Of a stretch of 43,476 bases of DNA, positions 8,384 to 16,823 are shown piece by piece. Each line of letters begins with the position of its first letter. The stretch's first letter is position 1. The position numbers were made by a program, and so were the translations under genes. The notes beneath the pieces were generated by a model that was not told the DNA's origin, ran no database searches, and was given only the letters and a program-made list of their open reading frames with translations. Source of the stretch: Bacteroidales bacterium (lineage in GTDB: Bacteria; Bacteroidota; Bacteroidia; Bacteroidales; UBA10428); NCBI GenBank assembly GCA_016926205.1, contig JAFGPB010000112.1:1-43476 (forward strand), written 5' to 3'.

Positions 8384-9643
8384 ATGATACGATGGTTATA
8401 CATCTTTCGTGAAAGTCTGCTGTCGGCCTACCGTACCGTAACACTGAACAAGCTCAGGACTTTTCTGTCATTGCTCGGGGTTACGATCGGCATCATTTCC
8501 ATCGTGTCCATATTTACTGTCCTTGACTCTCTTGAATACAACATCCGCAAGGAAATAGATACCTTCGGGAACGATGTCGTGGTTGTGGAAAAATGGCCAT
8601 GGACCTTTGAAGAAGGAGAAACGGAATACCCGTGGTGGGAATATATGAACCGGCCGGTGACCACACTGCAGGAGTATGCAGAAATCAAAAGACGAATGCC
8701 CCGTCTGGACAATATTTGTTTTATTGCGGCGATCTCCACCCGGATTGAATACCTGGACCGCAGCGCTGACAATGTGATCGTCTGGGGAACCAGTGACGGA
8801 TTTGAAACAGTCCGGAGTTTCAGCATACAATCCGGAAGGTTTTTCAACGCTTTTGAAATCAATTCAGGTAAAAACCTGTGTATCATAGGCAACGCAGTTG
8901 CGGAAGAATTGTTTTCCGGTCTCAATCCGCTTGGCAGGGAAATTCAGATCAGGGGCAGAAAAGCTTCAATCATTGGAATTTTCACGAAAGAGGGCAGTTC
9001 CATATTTGGAGGAGGAAGTATGGATGAAGTTGTCCTGATTCCGGTAAGTTTTTTGGGAACCATGGCTGACCTGAAGAATGAGAACACCGGTCCTCAGATC
9101 TGGGTTAAAGGGCCCGAGGGAATATCTATCAACGAACTGAAAGAAAATCTGCGTTTTACCATGCGTGCCATCAGAGGTATTAAACCAAGTGCCAAGGATG
9201 ATTTTGCACTGAACCAGACCAGTCTCATGAGTGCCGGTATTGACCAGATCTTTAAAATAATCGGTCTGGCAGGCTGGGTTATCGGAATTTTTGCAGTACT
9301 GGTCGGTGGTTTCGGAATCGCCAATATTATGTTTGTTTCCGTTAAGGAAAGAACCCCTGTCATTGGAATACAGAAAGCCCTGGGAGCCAAGAACCATTAT
9401 ATTATCCTGGAAGTATTGTATGAATCTGTATTGTTGTCGATTGTGGGTGGTATTTTTGGCTTGTTGTTCGTATATGCCGGAACTTATATTGCACGGGCGC
9501 AGGATTTTGATGTTTTTCTCGGATGGAATAACATTGTTTCTGGTCTTTTCATCAGCACCTTTATCGGATTGATCGCCGGTCTGCTTCCTGCAGTTACCGC
9601 TTCCAGGCTCGATCCTGTAAAAGCTATTGCCAGTCCGTTTTAA
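8384..9643 (+). CDS. ABC transporter permease, MacB/FtsX type
   Basis: 419 residues with the MacB-type layout: one N-terminal membrane helix (about residues 22-48), a periplasmic MacB_PCD domain of about 220 residues, then three C-terminal helices of the FtsX domain (about 285-415). The RTFLSLLGVTIGI stretch after the first helix, VKERTPVIGIQKALGAK near 320-336 and the ending LDPVKAIASPF are family hallmarks. Such permeases carry out mechanotransmission across the inner membrane (lipoprotein, peptide or drug export) with a separate or fused ATPase. No ATPase or adaptor gene lies next to it, so the partner must be encoded elsewhere. The substrate cannot be told. Confidence 0.9.
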   Translation: MIRWLYIFRESLLSAYRTVTLNKLRTFLSLLGVTIGIISIVSIFTVLDSLEYNIRKEIDTFGNDVVVVEKWPWTFEEGETEYPWWEYMNRPVTTLQEYAEIKRRMPRLDNICFIAAISTRIEYLDRSADNVIVWGTSDGFETVRSFSIQSGRFFNAFEINSGKNLCIIGNAVAEELFSGLNPLGREIQIRGRKASIIGIFTKEGSSIFGGGSMDEVVLIPVSFLGTMADLKNENTGPQIWVKGPEGISINELKENLRFTMRAIRGIKPSAKDDFALNQTSLMSAGIDQIFKIIGLAGWVIGIFAVLVGGFGIANIMFVSVKERTPVIGIQKALGAKNHYIILEVLYESVLLSIVGGIFGLLFVYAGTYIARAQDFDVFLGWNNIVSGLFISTFIGLIAGLLPAVTASRLDPVKAIASPF

Positions 9644-9779
9644 GAAATGCAATAAACAACTGACATCGCTCTCATTATTTTGCCGGATTTTTATTAACTT
9701 AACCCGTCAGCTATTTATATATGGCATGGACATAATGAATGATCACCATAAATATCATCACCCACTTAAAACGAACACC

Positions 9780-10640
9780 ATGGACAACAAAATTTTGAAA
9801 CTCTATGAATCCTACAAAGAAGGTCAGGTTAACCGTCGTGACTTTTTGAAGAAGCTGGCAGTATATGCCGGTGGAACCGCTGCTGCCCTTTCAGTGCTTT
9901 CACTCCTGGATCAGAAATATGCAAAAGCCGCCGGATTTCAGGATGATCCGGGTCTTTTTTCTGAATTTATAACATATCCCGGTGAAACAGGTGATGTCAG
10001 GGCATATCTTGCCAGGCCGGATATTGGCGGTAAATTTCCAGGGGTTATTGTCATTCATGAAAACAGGGCACTACAGCCTCATATTATTGACGTGACAAGG
10101 CGAATGGCACAGGAAGGCTTTTTGTCAATTGCACCGGACGCGCTTTCTCCACTCGGGGGTACACCTGAAGGCGATGAAAATCAGGCAGCTGCAATGATGC
10201 GTGAACTGGACAGCGAGTCCACAGCTAAGAATTTCGCTGCTGCTGTAAAATACCTTAAGACGCATCCATTATCCACCGGTAAGGTTGGCTGCACCGGGTT
10301 CTGCTGGGGTGGAGGCCTGACGAATCAGGTGGCTGTACTATCACCAGACCTTGATGCAGCAGTCCCCTATTATGGAAGCCAGCCCGCAGCCGAGGATGTG
10401 GCCAAAATAAAAGCACCCGTCATGGCACATTATGCAGGAAACGATGAAAGGATAAATGCCGGCATTCCGGCTTTCGAGGAAGCATTAAAGGCAGCAGGCA
10501 TTGAGTACCATATTTACATGTATGAAGGGGCAGGCCATGCTTTTAACAACGACTCAAATCCGGACAGGTATCACGAGAAAGCGGCAAAGCTTGCATGGGA
10601 GAGGACCGTTGCGTTTTTCAAGGAAAAGCTGGGGACCTGA
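9780..10640 (+). CDS. Dienelactone hydrolase family protein with Tat-type signal
   Basis: 286 residues from the ATG at 9780. An earlier in-frame start (9627, or ATGs at 9726 and 9735) would add up to 51 residues without family character. The chosen N-terminus is followed by VNRRDFLKKL and a hydrophobic stretch, a twin-arginine signal, so the enzyme is probably exported folded. The alpha/beta-hydrolase core has the nucleophile elbow GFCWGGG (Cys nucleophile, as in dienelactone hydrolases), Asp in AGNDERI and His in GAGHAFNND: a complete Cys-Asp-His triad. The E. coli YghX group has a similar layout. The natural substrate is unknown. It converges on the sulfatase-maturase gene and shares no obvious operon. 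Confidence 0.88.
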   Translation: MDNKILKLYESYKEGQVNRRDFLKKLAVYAGGTAAALSVLSLLDQKYAKAAGFQDDPGLFSEFITYPGETGDVRAYLARPDIGGKFPGVIVIHENRALQPHIIDVTRRMAQEGFLSIAPDALSPLGGTPEGDENQAAAMMRELDSESTAKNFAAAVKYLKTHPLSTGKVGCTGFCWGGGLTNQVAVLSPDLDAAVPYYGSQPAAEDVAKIKAPVMAHYAGNDERINAGIPAFEEALKAAGIEYHIYMYEGAGHAFNNDSNPDRYHEKAAKLAWERTVAFFKEKLGT

Positions 10641-10673
10641 CAGCGTTCTTGTGCATTTGATACATTTGATCAG

Positions 10674-10710
10674 GTTGTCCTGAGGGGTTTGGTTTACCGC
10701 ACAGGATAAC
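10674..10710. terminator. Hairpin between convergent hydrolase and maturase genes
   Basis: GTTGTCCTG (10674-10682) pairs with CAGGATAAC (10702-10710) with one G-U pair and a 19-base loop, followed by GTTTTC on the plus strand. Position between two converging genes supports a terminator; the T-run is short. Confidence 0.32.
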
Positions 10711-10729
10711 GTTTTCTGGAACATGACTG

Positions 10730-11974
10730 TTACATGCAGCAGTTTTTGTATTTCTTCCCCGATCCGCAGGGACATGGATCATTGCGTCCGATTTTTTTCT
10801 TTGAGGCTTCCCTAATGCCGGCAGATATTTTTTTCTGTAAATTTTGATATTTCCATTCAGAAGCAACAGCATCCACAAAGGGACGGCAATGACTGAAAAA
10901 CTGTTTATACCCGGCACATAAATAGTTCAGTCCGAATTCACCGTCAGGAGTATTAATAAAACGGTTCTTCGGACATTCACCGTTGCACATATCCTTTACT
11001 TCACATTTCAGGCAATACTCCGGTAAGGCATCACGCTTTGTCTTTCCGAACTCTCGTTGCGAATCACTTTCAATCAGCTCGACAAGTGGAGTTTCCGCTA
11101 TGTTTCCCAGATGGTGATCAGCATCCACATAATGGTCACAGGAATAGAAATCACCATTCCGTTCAACAACAGGGACACCTCCGCATGTTTCCTTAAAAAT
11201 GCACAGTGTGTGTTCCTGTTTGAATGCCGTTCTTGCAGCCTCTTCGAACAACTGAACCTTAATTTTTCCGATATCCTGTCTGACCCACTCATCAAACACC
11301 ACACTCATGAAATCACCGAAAGCTGCAGCCGGCACGGTGGATTCGGTAACCTTACCATCAGATCCCGGTATCTTCTCAACAAGTGGCAGAAAAGTGATGT
11401 ACTGCGCTTTCAGCTGCTTGAAAAACCGGTATATCTTCAAAGGATGATGGACATTTTCAGCATGTACCACGCATAAGATCTCAGTGACCACCTTATATTT
11501 CTTTAACAGTTCGTATCCGCGCAGCACCCTTTCGAACGAAGGCCCGCCATTCCTGTCGATCCGGTTGATGTCATGAAATTCAGCCGGACCGTCAATGCTG
11601 ATACCCACCAGGAATTTTTCATCACTCAGGAATTTGCACCATGCATCATCAAGCAATGTACCATTGGTCTGCATACCATTGATGATAATACGGTCAGCAG
11701 GTTTGTGCTTTCGTTGAAGTTCAGCAACCCTGCGAAAGAAGTCCAGTCCTGCAACCATTGGCTCTCCGCCATGCCATGAAAAATTAATGACTTTTTCCGT
11801 TGAAGCCTGTATATGCTGTAAAATGTACTCTTGAAGGACATCATCCGGCATGATATAAGACCCTCTGTCAGGATACAATTGCTCCTTCTCCAGATAATAG
11901 CAGTACCGGCAGTTCATGTTGCAGACCGCACCGACCGGTTTGGCAAAGACCTGAAACGCTCGTGATACTGTCAT
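10730..11974 (-). CDS. Anaerobic sulfatase-maturating enzyme (radical SAM/SPASM) with C-terminal SEC-C motif
   Basis: 414 residues. Family members convert an active-site Cys or Ser of type I sulfatases to formylglycine in the cytoplasm under anaerobic conditions. The radical SAM cluster motif CNMNCRYC (Cys18, Cys22, Cys25) is intact, followed by FSWHGGEP. SPASM-type cysteines binding two auxiliary clusters appear in CGGVPVV...SCDHYV and CLKCEVKDMCNGEC. The last 20 residues are an SEC-C zinc motif (NDPCPCGSGKKYKNCC), an add-on also found on other proteins of this family. No sulfatase gene lies in the window, so its client is elsewhere. Start chosen at MTVSRAFQVF, which aligns with the usual N-terminus. 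Confidence 0.92.
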   Translation of the reverse strand: MTVSRAFQVFAKPVGAVCNMNCRYCYYLEKEQLYPDRGSYIMPDDVLQEYILQHIQASTEKVINFSWHGGEPMVAGLDFFRRVAELQRKHKPADRIIINGMQTNGTLLDDAWCKFLSDEKFLVGISIDGPAEFHDINRIDRNGGPSFERVLRGYELLKKYKVVTEILCVVHAENVHHPLKIYRFFKQLKAQYITFLPLVEKIPGSDGKVTESTVPAAAFGDFMSVVFDEWVRQDIGKIKVQLFEEAARTAFKQEHTLCIFKETCGGVPVVERNGDFYSCDHYVDADHHLGNIAETPLVELIESDSQREFGKTKRDALPEYCLKCEVKDMCNGECPKNRFINTPDGEFGLNYLCAGYKQFFSHCRPFVDAVASEWKYQNLQKKISAGIREASKKKIGRNDPCPCGSGKKYKNCCM

Positions 11975-12208
11975 TGAACTGTTGTCAATAATGTGATAAT
12001 GATGCCTCCGAGACCAATTACAGACTGCAAGTTAACGTAAAAAAACCAGACTGCCTTAAGATTCATTTCCACATAGGATATGCATTGTGCTGAATTACGG
12101 GGTGTGGTCCCAGGAAACCTCAGAAAAAGCAAACAGATATATATAACAACATAATAAAGAACAAAATATTTCACTTTATGGCTGAAAGCAACCACAATTC
12201 ATTACAAC

Positions 12209-12796
12209 ATGAAAAAAATAACCTTTATAAAAACAGGGGTATTGGGTTTAAGCGCACTGGCCTTGCACAGAAAAGCATCAGCCCTTTATTACTATCCCAA
12301 TGAATCCGATAAAAAATGGGCCGTTCTATGCGGCACCTGGTGCGGATCATCCCGTGATGCCTTAGTATGGATCCCGGAAGGCATGGACGGGATTGCAAAT
12401 GTCTTTGACGTTAGGAAAAATCCGAACCTGACGGGTTATGATCACATTTTCGTTGGCACTTCCATCCGGGGCGGACAAACAACTGAACTTTTTCAGGAGT
12501 ACATGAAGTATAACCAGGTCCGGCTTATGGGTAAGGTCCGTAGTTTGTTTGTTGTATGCGGCAACAGGATACATCCCCCCGGTCCCGAACAAAAGACAGC
12601 ACTGATCGACAAATATCTCGCGCAGTTGTGCGGTGTTTCCGGCGTGCCATTAAAACTCTTCCTTGGCAGGATCACTTATGGCTTGTTGGATCCCGATTCC
12701 CTAAAAATGATGCAGGGCATGAACATGCCAGAATACGACAACCTGAAAAGGGAGGAATGCATGGCATTCGGGAAAGAGATTCTGGAATCTGTTTAG
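12209..12796 (+). CDS. Flavodoxin-like protein with N-terminal signal-like segment
   Basis: 195 residues. After about 30 residues resembling a signal sequence (KTGVLGLSALAL...KASA) comes a flavodoxin-type alpha/beta fold: a beta strand WAVLCGTWCGSS in place of the usual phosphate loop, DHIFVGTSIRGG near residues 75-86, and VRSLFVVCGN near 111-120. The pattern is nearest to the flavodoxin domain of HemG-type protoporphyrinogen dehydrogenase. That is family resemblance only; the FMN phosphate loop has Cys/Trp where Thr-Gly is normal. It is divergent from the sulfatase maturase and alone. If exported it would be an unusual location for a flavodoxin. Confidence 0.6.
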   Translation: MKKITFIKTGVLGLSALALHRKASALYYYPNESDKKWAVLCGTWCGSSRDALVWIPEGMDGIANVFDVRKNPNLTGYDHIFVGTSIRGGQTTELFQEYMKYNQVRLMGKVRSLFVVCGNRIHPPGPEQKTALIDKYLAQLCGVSGVPLKLFLGRITYGLLDPDSLKMMQGMNMPEYDNLKREECMAFGKEILESV

Positions 12797-12993
12797 CAGG
12801 ATGTTTGAATGTTGCTTACCAATTAATAGCTTTTGCATTTGTCAGATATCCACCGGAAATTTTCGCAATGAAACAGGAGAGAAGTAATTTATCGGCAAAA
12901 TACCCGGTTACTGTTCAAAGAGAATATTTGCGCCGGTGAATCTGGACTGGCCATGACCGTTTTTGGAATGAAACAAATGTTCATACTTTATAA

Positions 12994-14361
12994 TTAGGGC
13001 TTTTCACCAACAGCAATCAGGTAATGCTGGGTTCTGAAGACCATCATTCCGTCCGCAATCGCAGGTGAGGTCATACACACATCGCCAATTGAAAGGGTAT
13101 TCAACAATCTGAATGTATTACCGGTTTGTACAATATATACAGTCCCCTCATCATCAGAAATGTATAGTCTTCCATCGGAAATCACCGGTGAAGCAGTAAA
13201 GCTCCTGACATCGCCCAGTTTGTTTCTGTATATTTCTTCACCCGTCTGTGCATTGTAGCAGAATATGTTCCCGTTCCAGTGACAATTGTAAAGGCATCCT
13301 TGATAACAGATCATGGTCTGTATATAAGCTCCGGCCCTGGGAAGGCTCCAGGCTACAAACTTGTTGAATGTTTCGTTGTCTTTCAAGGTTATATCACCTG
13401 ACGCATTCTTCCTGACCGCTATGACGGGTGATTGTCTGCCATGAGCACTGTTGAGATAGATCAGATCATCTCCGACTACAGGAGTTGGTATGGGTATGTC
13501 CCCGCCCCCGGACAACCGCCAGATCTCTTCTCCGGTTTTAAAATCATATCCGCCCATGTGCTGAAATCCGTTCACCACAATCCTTGGTTGTCCCTCATAA
13601 AAATAAATGTTCGGAGTAGCCCACCCCGGATAATCATCTCTTTGGTTTCTCCACAATTCTGTTCCTGTCCGGGCATCGAAAGCTGCCAAAAATGAATTTT
13701 CCAATACATCACACTGAATAATAACAATTCCCTCAAACAGGATGGGGGAACTGGCGAATTCCCATTCGGCCGACTGAGAAGAAAAGAAGGCAGACCTAAG
13801 GATCCCAAAATCCTTTTCCCACAACAGCCGGCCATTCATGTCATAGCAGTAAAGTCCTTCTGAACCAAAGAAGGCCACCACATGGCTGCCATCCGTTGCA
13901 ACCGAACTGTTTGCATGGGTTGATTTGGGATGGCGCTTGATTTCCGGTATGCCTTTATGTGCTGTTTTTTCCCAGATCAACCTTCCGGTATTTTTATCAT
14001 AGCAAAATATTTTCCATTCGTGCCCGGAATTGTCATCAACCGATCCTACATCTCCAAATATTCCGGTCTTAAGGCCTTCCTGACTGGATGAGCTGACTGC
14101 AGTGGTTATGAATACCTTTTCCCCCCATATAACAGGACTTGAAAGACCGAGTCCGGGTATCTCTGCTTTCCATTTGATGTTCTTCATTTCTTCTATATCC
14201 CAGATCTCCGGAAGGTTTGCCCCATCCAGCACACCACTTGCAAACAATCCCCTGTAACCCGGCCACTGGCGGTTAGCATCGATGTCGACACCGGATTGCT
14301 GACAACCGGTTTCTATAAAGATGAACAGAAGTATGACCTGGAAAATGAATCTCACAATCAC
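12994..14361 (-). CDS. PQQ-like beta-propeller lipoprotein
   Basis: 455 residues. An N-terminal hydrophobic helix ends in FIETGC, a lipobox with the lipid-accepting Cys near residue 20. The rest is a repeated beta-propeller with blades such as SSPVIWGEKVFITT, YCYDMNGRLLWEKDF, FDARTGTELWRN, YDFKTGEEIWRL and CYNAQTGEEIYRN. The W/Y-ending strands are the PQQ-enzyme repeat, and QWPGYRG near the mature N-terminus is typical of this group. No catalytic residues of true quinoprotein dehydrogenases are apparent, so it is probably a scaffold or binding protein in the periplasm. It is convergent with the flavodoxin-like gene. Confidence 0.85.
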   Translation of the reverse strand: MIVRFIFQVILLFIFIETGCQQSGVDIDANRQWPGYRGLFASGVLDGANLPEIWDIEEMKNIKWKAEIPGLGLSSPVIWGEKVFITTAVSSSSQEGLKTGIFGDVGSVDDNSGHEWKIFCYDKNTGRLIWEKTAHKGIPEIKRHPKSTHANSSVATDGSHVVAFFGSEGLYCYDMNGRLLWEKDFGILRSAFFSSQSAEWEFASSPILFEGIVIIQCDVLENSFLAAFDARTGTELWRNQRDDYPGWATPNIYFYEGQPRIVVNGFQHMGGYDFKTGEEIWRLSGGGDIPIPTPVVGDDLIYLNSAHGRQSPVIAVRKNASGDITLKDNETFNKFVAWSLPRAGAYIQTMICYQGCLYNCHWNGNIFCYNAQTGEEIYRNKLGDVRSFTASPVISDGRLYISDDEGTVYIVQTGNTFRLLNTLSIGDVCMTSPAIADGMMVFRTQHYLIAVGEKP

Positions 14362-14520
14362 ATATTTTTATGCAATAATATAGGAAATGCAAAGATTAAA
14401 GTTAGAAAATCTGACCGGATATTCAATTAATAGTATTTCTCAATCAGTTATAATTCCTTGCCTTATTGTTATTACCCTATGATGGTAGCGGATAAAGATG
14501 TCGAATTCATAATTGGCATG

Positions 14521-14913
14521 TCATCGTATAATTTTCTTCTCCACAACCTTCTTTACCTCCAGTGCAATATTTCGACAAAGAAATCTATCTTCTTTATCTG
14601 GCATAAAGAAGTCATCGGGATACCTGATACTAACTCCAAAGTCAGTCAAGCTGCCAAAATTAAAATCGAAACCTGACTTGTCAATTTTTTGGCATTCGAA
14701 AAGAAGTAACTCTAAGTCATGAGTTTTTGGGAAATCTACGTTATGAAAAACAAGGAATACTTTAAGAAATTTTTCTACAGCTTGCTGGGCATGAAAACAA
14801 ATCGAGCTTGGATAGATTTCAGGTCCGGTTTTATAAAGATTCTCAATGACTGCAATATCTTCATTGGCACGAAAAATCAAGTTTTTCAAATAATCATTCT
14901 GATCATCCTTCAT
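14521..14913 (-). CDS. HEPN domain protein (COG2250-like), no visible nucleotidyltransferase partner
   Basis: 130 residues from the ATG at 14913, starting MKDDQNDYLKNLIFRA. An in-frame ATG at 15027 would add 38 residues without family similarity. HEPN features are FRANEDIAVIENLY near 15-28, FHAQQAVEKFLKVFLV near 41-56 and THDLELLL near 65-72, then IRYPDDFF. HEPN proteins are commonly RNases or toxins paired with a small MNT nucleotidyltransferase that AMPylates them. The flanking 370 bp upstream has no such gene, and downstream is the 3' end of the PQQ lipoprotein region. The classic R-x4-6-H RNase motif is not clear. It may be an orphan or a binding-only member. Confidence 0.72.
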   Translation of the reverse strand: MKDDQNDYLKNLIFRANEDIAVIENLYKTGPEIYPSSICFHAQQAVEKFLKVFLVFHNVDFPKTHDLELLLFECQKIDKSGFDFNFGSLTDFGVSIRYPDDFFMPDKEDRFLCRNIALEVKKVVEKKIIR

Positions 14914-15284
14914 AACAGAATAGCTGCTCTGAGGATTTTTCTTACAATATGTCAAGGCAGTTTTTTCTTTTTTTCCACTTCCAGTCTGAAATTTTACATA
15001 TTGCATCTCAGATGTAATATGAAACATGGTACCTTTTGCATTATGCCTTTATATCTATTATGAAGAGCACTACTTATCCTCGTTCACTTCATTATCCTCA
15101 TATGCCCATCCAATACTCAGCTTTATATATCATATGTAATATCATATGCAATCATTCCAACGCTTCAATTACTCCAACTCACCCGTGCCCATACACACCC
15201 ATGCTCATGCCCGTGCCCATACACACCCACACTCACACCCACACCCACACTCAAATACTCACACCCACACTCAAATACTCACAC
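14914..15284. other. Intergenic stretch comM-HEPN, G-poor on the plus strand (371 bp)
   Basis: No gene is supported. From about 15061 to 15290 the plus strand is strikingly poor in G and made of C/A/T-rich imperfect repeats, the densest part being 15182-15280. The region lies just 3' of comM and 5' of the HEPN gene, so it could be part of a comM-HEPN transcript. Confidence 0.6.
15182..15280. repeat. C/A-rich tandem repeats with G-quadruplex potential on the minus strand
   Basis: A 20-base unit (ACACCCACACTCAAATACTC) is perfectly duplicated at 15241-15260 and 15261-15280. Another 20-base unit, starting CCCGTGCCCATACAC, occurs at 15182-15201 and 15210-15229. C-tracts of three at 15210, 15216, 15226, 15238 and 15244 mean the minus strand carries five GGG runs separated by 3-9 bases, a standard G-quadruplex pattern. 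It starts 4 bases after the comM stop, in what would be its 3' untranslated RNA. Confidence 0.85.
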
Positions 15285-16823
15285 TCAATTATTCCAGTTC
15301 GCCCGGTCGAGACTGCGGTACTGGATGGCTTCGGCAAGATGGTATGGATTGATTTCGCTGCTGCCCTCCAGATCTGCTATCGTCCTGGAAACCTTCAGGA
15401 TCCGATCGTATGCCCGTGCTGAAAGTCCCAGTTTATTTATTGCATTCTTCAACAGGGCGCTTCCTTCATGACCCGTTTTGCAGTAACGTTGCATCATTGA
15501 TGAAGAAATCTGTGCGTTGCAATGTATTCCCTGATAATTAATATAACGATCATTCTGGATCATCCTTGCCCTTACAACCCTGTCCCTGATGTGTTCACTG
15601 TTCTCAGCTTTCCTGCTTTCTGAAAGCTCATCAAAAGATACAGGAGTCACTTCCAGATGAATGTCAATCCGGTCCAGCAAAGGTCCTGAGATCCGGTTCA
15701 GGTATTTCTGAACCATACCCGGATTGCACACACATTCTTTTTCCGGGTGGTTGTAAAATCCGCATGGACAGGGATTCATGGATGCCACAAGCATGAAGCT
15801 TGCCGGATACTCGATTGAAAACCTTGAACGCGATATGGTAATCTTCCTGTCCTCCAACGGCTGTCTCAAAACTTCAAGGACCGAGCGCTTAAATTCCGGC
15901 AACTCATCAAGAAACAAAACCCCGTTATGGGCCAGTGAAATCTCTCCGGGTTGAGGATAGACCCCGCCTCCTACAAGTGCAACATCAGAAATCGTATGGT
16001 GCGGTGAGCGGAATGGCCGTCTGCTCATTAAAGCACCATCTTTTCCAATTCTGCCTGCCACAGAATGAATTTTCGTAGTTTCCAGGGCTTCGTGCAGCGT
16101 GAGGGGTGGTAGTATTCCGGCTATCCGCCTGGCAAGCATGGTTTTTCCCGATCCGGGCGGCCCGACCATAATGAGATTATGTCCTCCGGCTGCAGCGATT
16201 TCAAGTGCACGCTTGACATTTTCCTGTCCTTTGACATCTTGAAAATCCGCATCATATTCATTCACATGCCGGGTAAATTCATATCTTGTGTCCACTATTA
16301 TTGGCGTGATATCAAGTTTACCCGACAGGAAATCAACAGCCTGCATGAAATGCTCAATCCCATATACATCCAGCTTGTCCACCACAGCCGCCTCACGCGC
16401 GTTGCTGACCGGCAGGATAAAACCCTTGTATCCTTTTCTCCTGGCTTCTATGGCAATAGGCAATACACCCTTTATGGGCCTTATCCCACCGTCAAGAGAC
16501 AGTTCGCCCATGATCAGGTATTTATTCAGATCACGGAAAGCCACCTGTCCGCTTGCTGCAAGAATTCCAATGGCCAATGGGAGATCGTAGGCGGCACCTT
16601 CTTTTCTTAGGTCCGCAGGAGCCATATTTACGATGATCCGCCGCCTGGGCATTTCAAAACCACTACTTTTCAGCGTAGACTCGATCCGGAACTGGCTTTC
16701 TTTGATTGCATTATCCGGTAAACCGACCAGAAAAAAACTGGCACCCTGGATCATGTTTACCTCCATGGTAATGATAGCAGCATTTACACCATATACTGCT
16801 CCACCATAAGTTTTAAAAAGCAT
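15285..16823 (-). CDS. comM: YifB/ComM family Mg-chelatase-like AAA+ ATPase
   Basis: 512 residues, the usual length. Layout: N-terminal Lon-protease-like S16 fold (about 1-170, with GLPDNAIKESQFRI and NMAPADLRKEG), AAA+ module with Walker A GPPGSGKT at 221-228, Walker B VLFLDELPEF, sensor region MLVASMNPCPCGF, and a C-terminal Mg-chelatase-type domain ending LSARAYDRILKVSRTIADLEG. In naturally transforming bacteria ComM is a helicase that promotes branch migration during integration of taken-up DNA; it is also widespread in non-competent species. The stop lies at the edge of the repeat tract. No competence genes are next to it. Confidence 0.95.
   Translation of the reverse strand: MLFKTYGGAVYGVNAAIITMEVNMIQGASFFLVGLPDNAIKESQFRIESTLKSSGFEMPRRRIIVNMAPADLRKEGAAYDLPLAIGILAASGQVAFRDLNKYLIMGELSLDGGIRPIKGVLPIAIEARRKGYKGFILPVSNAREAAVVDKLDVYGIEHFMQAVDFLSGKLDITPIIVDTRYEFTRHVNEYDADFQDVKGQENVKRALEIAAAGGHNLIMVGPPGSGKTMLARRIAGILPPLTLHEALETTKIHSVAGRIGKDGALMSRRPFRSPHHTISDVALVGGGVYPQPGEISLAHNGVLFLDELPEFKRSVLEVLRQPLEDRKITISRSRFSIEYPASFMLVASMNPCPCGFYNHPEKECVCNPGMVQKYLNRISGPLLDRIDIHLEVTPVSFDELSESRKAENSEHIRDRVVRARMIQNDRYINYQGIHCNAQISSSMMQRYCKTGHEGSALLKNAINKLGLSARAYDRILKVSRTIADLEGSSEINPYHLAEAIQYRSLDRANWNN

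Noticed and set aside
8036-8444. Minus-strand open frames in the purH-permease gap
   Set aside because: Composition and lack of family features suggest chance frames; one of them runs into the permease gene.
10640-10730. tRNA or small RNA between the hydrolase and the maturase
   Set aside because: No cloverleaf or T-loop sequence; only a hairpin consistent with a terminator.
11971-12195. 74-codon open frame on the minus strand just upstream of the sulfatase maturase (4-base overlap)
   Set aside because: Hydrophobic at the start but no recognisable family, and an AT-rich upstream region explains it; not listed as a gene, although a small membrane peptide cannot be fully excluded.
14914-15027. 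N-terminal extension of the HEPN protein to the ATG at 15027
   Set aside because: The 38 added residues have no HEPN similarity, and MKDDQNDYLKNL is the normal family start.
15182-15280. CRISPR-like array
   Set aside because: Repeats are low-complexity, adjoining and without spacers of uniform length; no cas genes.
15061-15422. Thr/His/Pro-rich plus-strand frames over the repeat tract
   Set aside because: Translation products of the C/A-rich repeat and the antisense of comM; no real protein character.
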